From contig JALTOP010000074.1 in the NCBI GenBank assembly GCA_027000105.1, positions 604 to 7,296 on the forward strand: a stretch of DNA of 6,693 nt, read 5' to 3'. The notes under the pieces are model-generated. The model saw only the letters and a program-made list of their open reading frames with translations. It ran no database searches and had not been told where the DNA came from. This DNA comes from Planctomycetaceae bacterium (GTDB taxonomy: Bacteria > Planctomycetota > Planctomycetia > Planctomycetales > Planctomycetaceae). A program made the position numbers and the translations under genes. This document shows positions 6,001-6,693 of the stretch, in pieces (the first letter of the stretch is position 1; each line of letters starts with the position of its first letter).

Positions 6001-6281
6001 ATATCAGTAGTAATCCCGTGCACATTTGGTAGCTCTTTCCGGGCAGGAATGAGGGGCTCCCCTTCTTGATATTTTCGCAGGCGAGTCAGTTTTTGTTTGA
6101 TTATTTTTCTCTATCCACTACTAATGGATAAGGACAATGGATTATGTTCTCTCTATTGTGTAGAGGGCATGACGGTGGTGTCGGGGTTCGTGTGTCGTTC
6201 GACTCAAGCAGGTATCTTGTAGATCTCTTCCAGTTAACCCTTTCCAGTAAATCTCTTCTCCGCCTTGATGGAATAAGCAAC

Positions 6282-6693
6282 ATGCAAGATCCAAACCGAA
6301 AAAAAAACGGTCCTGGCAGTACCATTCGCTCTGGTTGGCGTGCTGCCCGGTTGATCTTTTCCTGCATGATTTTTCTGTCCATAACGGGCGCGTTCCAACC
6401 GGTTGATGCCGCCAAGGACCCCAAGGTTAAAGCGGCTATCGAACGCGGACTGCAATATCTGCGGCAATACGATTTGAAATTCAAACCGGCCACCGGACTT
6501 ATTGTTTACACGCTTCTCTCTGGTGGAGATGCCTCTGACAGTCCTGCCGTCCAGCGCGGATTGGATTTGATTTTGGGAAAGTTTCGCGGTTCGGAATCAG
6601 ATCTTACCTATCGTCCTCAGCATCATCACATTTATGAGGCTGCGATTGATGTTATGGCTCTGGAAGCGGCTGATGCAGAGGGCTATCTCGATC
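6282..6693 (+). CDS. Secreted alpha-alpha-barrel repeat protein (squalene cyclase/prenyltransferase-like), N-terminal part
   Basis: 137 codons are present before the right edge; the gene is cut there. A basic N-terminal stretch (residues 1-23, PNRKKN then RSGWRAAR) leads into a hydrophobic core at 24-38 (LIFSCMIFLSITGAF) and a likely cleavage at VDAA (41-44), so the protein is probably exported. After it come helical repeats of the squalene/prenyltransferase alpha-alpha-barrel kind: PKVKAAIERGLQYLRQ (47-62), SPAVQRGLDLILGKF (87-101) and a HHHIYEAAIDVMALEAAD segment (114-131), the last resembling the Y-x-x-A-hydrophobic core of these repeats. Planctomycetes have many such exported proteins of unknown function; enzymatic cyclase activity is not implied. 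The ATG at 6282 has GGAA 8 nt upstream; an earlier ATG at 6268 meets TAA after one codon. Codons 6-9 include a run of nine A (6299-6307). Confidence 0.75.
   Translation, partial: MQDPNRKKNGPGSTIRSGWRAARLIFSCMIFLSITGAFQPVDAAKDPKVKAAIERGLQYLRQYDLKFKPATGLIVYTLLSGGDASDSPAVQRGLDLILGKFRGSESDLTYRPQHHHIYEAAIDVMALEAADAEGYLD

Larger units (their letters stand above)
5697..6281. other. 585-bp divergent intergenic region
   Basis: This region separates the minus-strand DksA-like gene from the plus-strand secreted repeat protein and should contain the promoters of both. I see no convincing gene, tRNA or known RNA. It holds two inverted repeats (5795-5828 and 5981-6000), an AT-rich stretch at 5950-5980 and another at 6090-6125. 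In the latter, TTGATT (6097-6102) and ACTAAT (6120-6125) are 17 nt apart on the plus strand, a weak promoter candidate for the downstream gene. A 76-codon minus-strand frame (5722-5952, GTG start) has a hydrophobic beginning but no other support. Confidence 0.5.

Noticed and set aside
6051..6075. GC-rich hairpin agggg-ct-cccct followed by T-rich sequence as a plus-strand terminator
   Set aside because: The stem is only 4 bp once a loop of four is allowed, and no plus-strand gene precedes it.
1..6693. CRISPR array, insertion sequence, tRNA or rRNA
   Set aside because: No regularly spaced repeats, transposase motifs, terminal inverted repeats or tRNA-like cloverleaf were seen on either strand.

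Overview
The window looks like chromosomal DNA of a planctomycete (Planctomycetales, possibly a Gimesia- or Rubinisphaera-like lineage). This is judged from moderate GC content, the DUF6754-type membrane protein beside a GlmL-like ATPase, a secreted alpha-alpha repeat (squalene/prenyltransferase-like) protein, and weak or absent Shine-Dalgarno sites at several starts. The assignment comes from gene-family content recognised by eye, not from a search.

Layout, left to right. Positions 1-4455 hold a minus-strand gene cluster, transcribed right to left: a GlmL/MutL-type ASKHA ATPase (2653-4455), an uncharacterised 375-residue soluble protein with barrel-sandwich-like and KOW-like parts (1470-2597), a membrane protein with a DUF6754-type cytoplasmic domain (217-1458), and the start of a further membrane protein that runs off the left edge (1-117, GTG start). 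A 262-bp gap (4456-4717) separates this cluster from a minus-strand gene for a small conserved-looking protein (4718-5074). Further right, also on the minus strand, is a DksA/TraR-like regulator (5334-5696) followed by a good terminator hairpin (5236-5286). A 585-bp divergent intergenic region (5697-6281) contains two inverted repeats. On the plus strand, from 6282 to the right edge, begins a secreted alpha-alpha-barrel repeat protein.

How the parts may work together. The four left-hand genes are close together, co-directional and mix a nucleotide-binding ATPase, a cytosolic protein and two membrane proteins. No glutamate mutase or other B12-dependent mutase subunit is visible, so the GlmL-like protein is an 'orphan'. 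It may have been recruited to a membrane-associated assembly rather than serving as a mutase reactivase. The DksA-like protein keeps the DxxDxA coiled-coil tip that acts in the RNA polymerase secondary channel, but three of the four zinc-binding cysteines are replaced. It therefore looks like a zinc-independent DksA.
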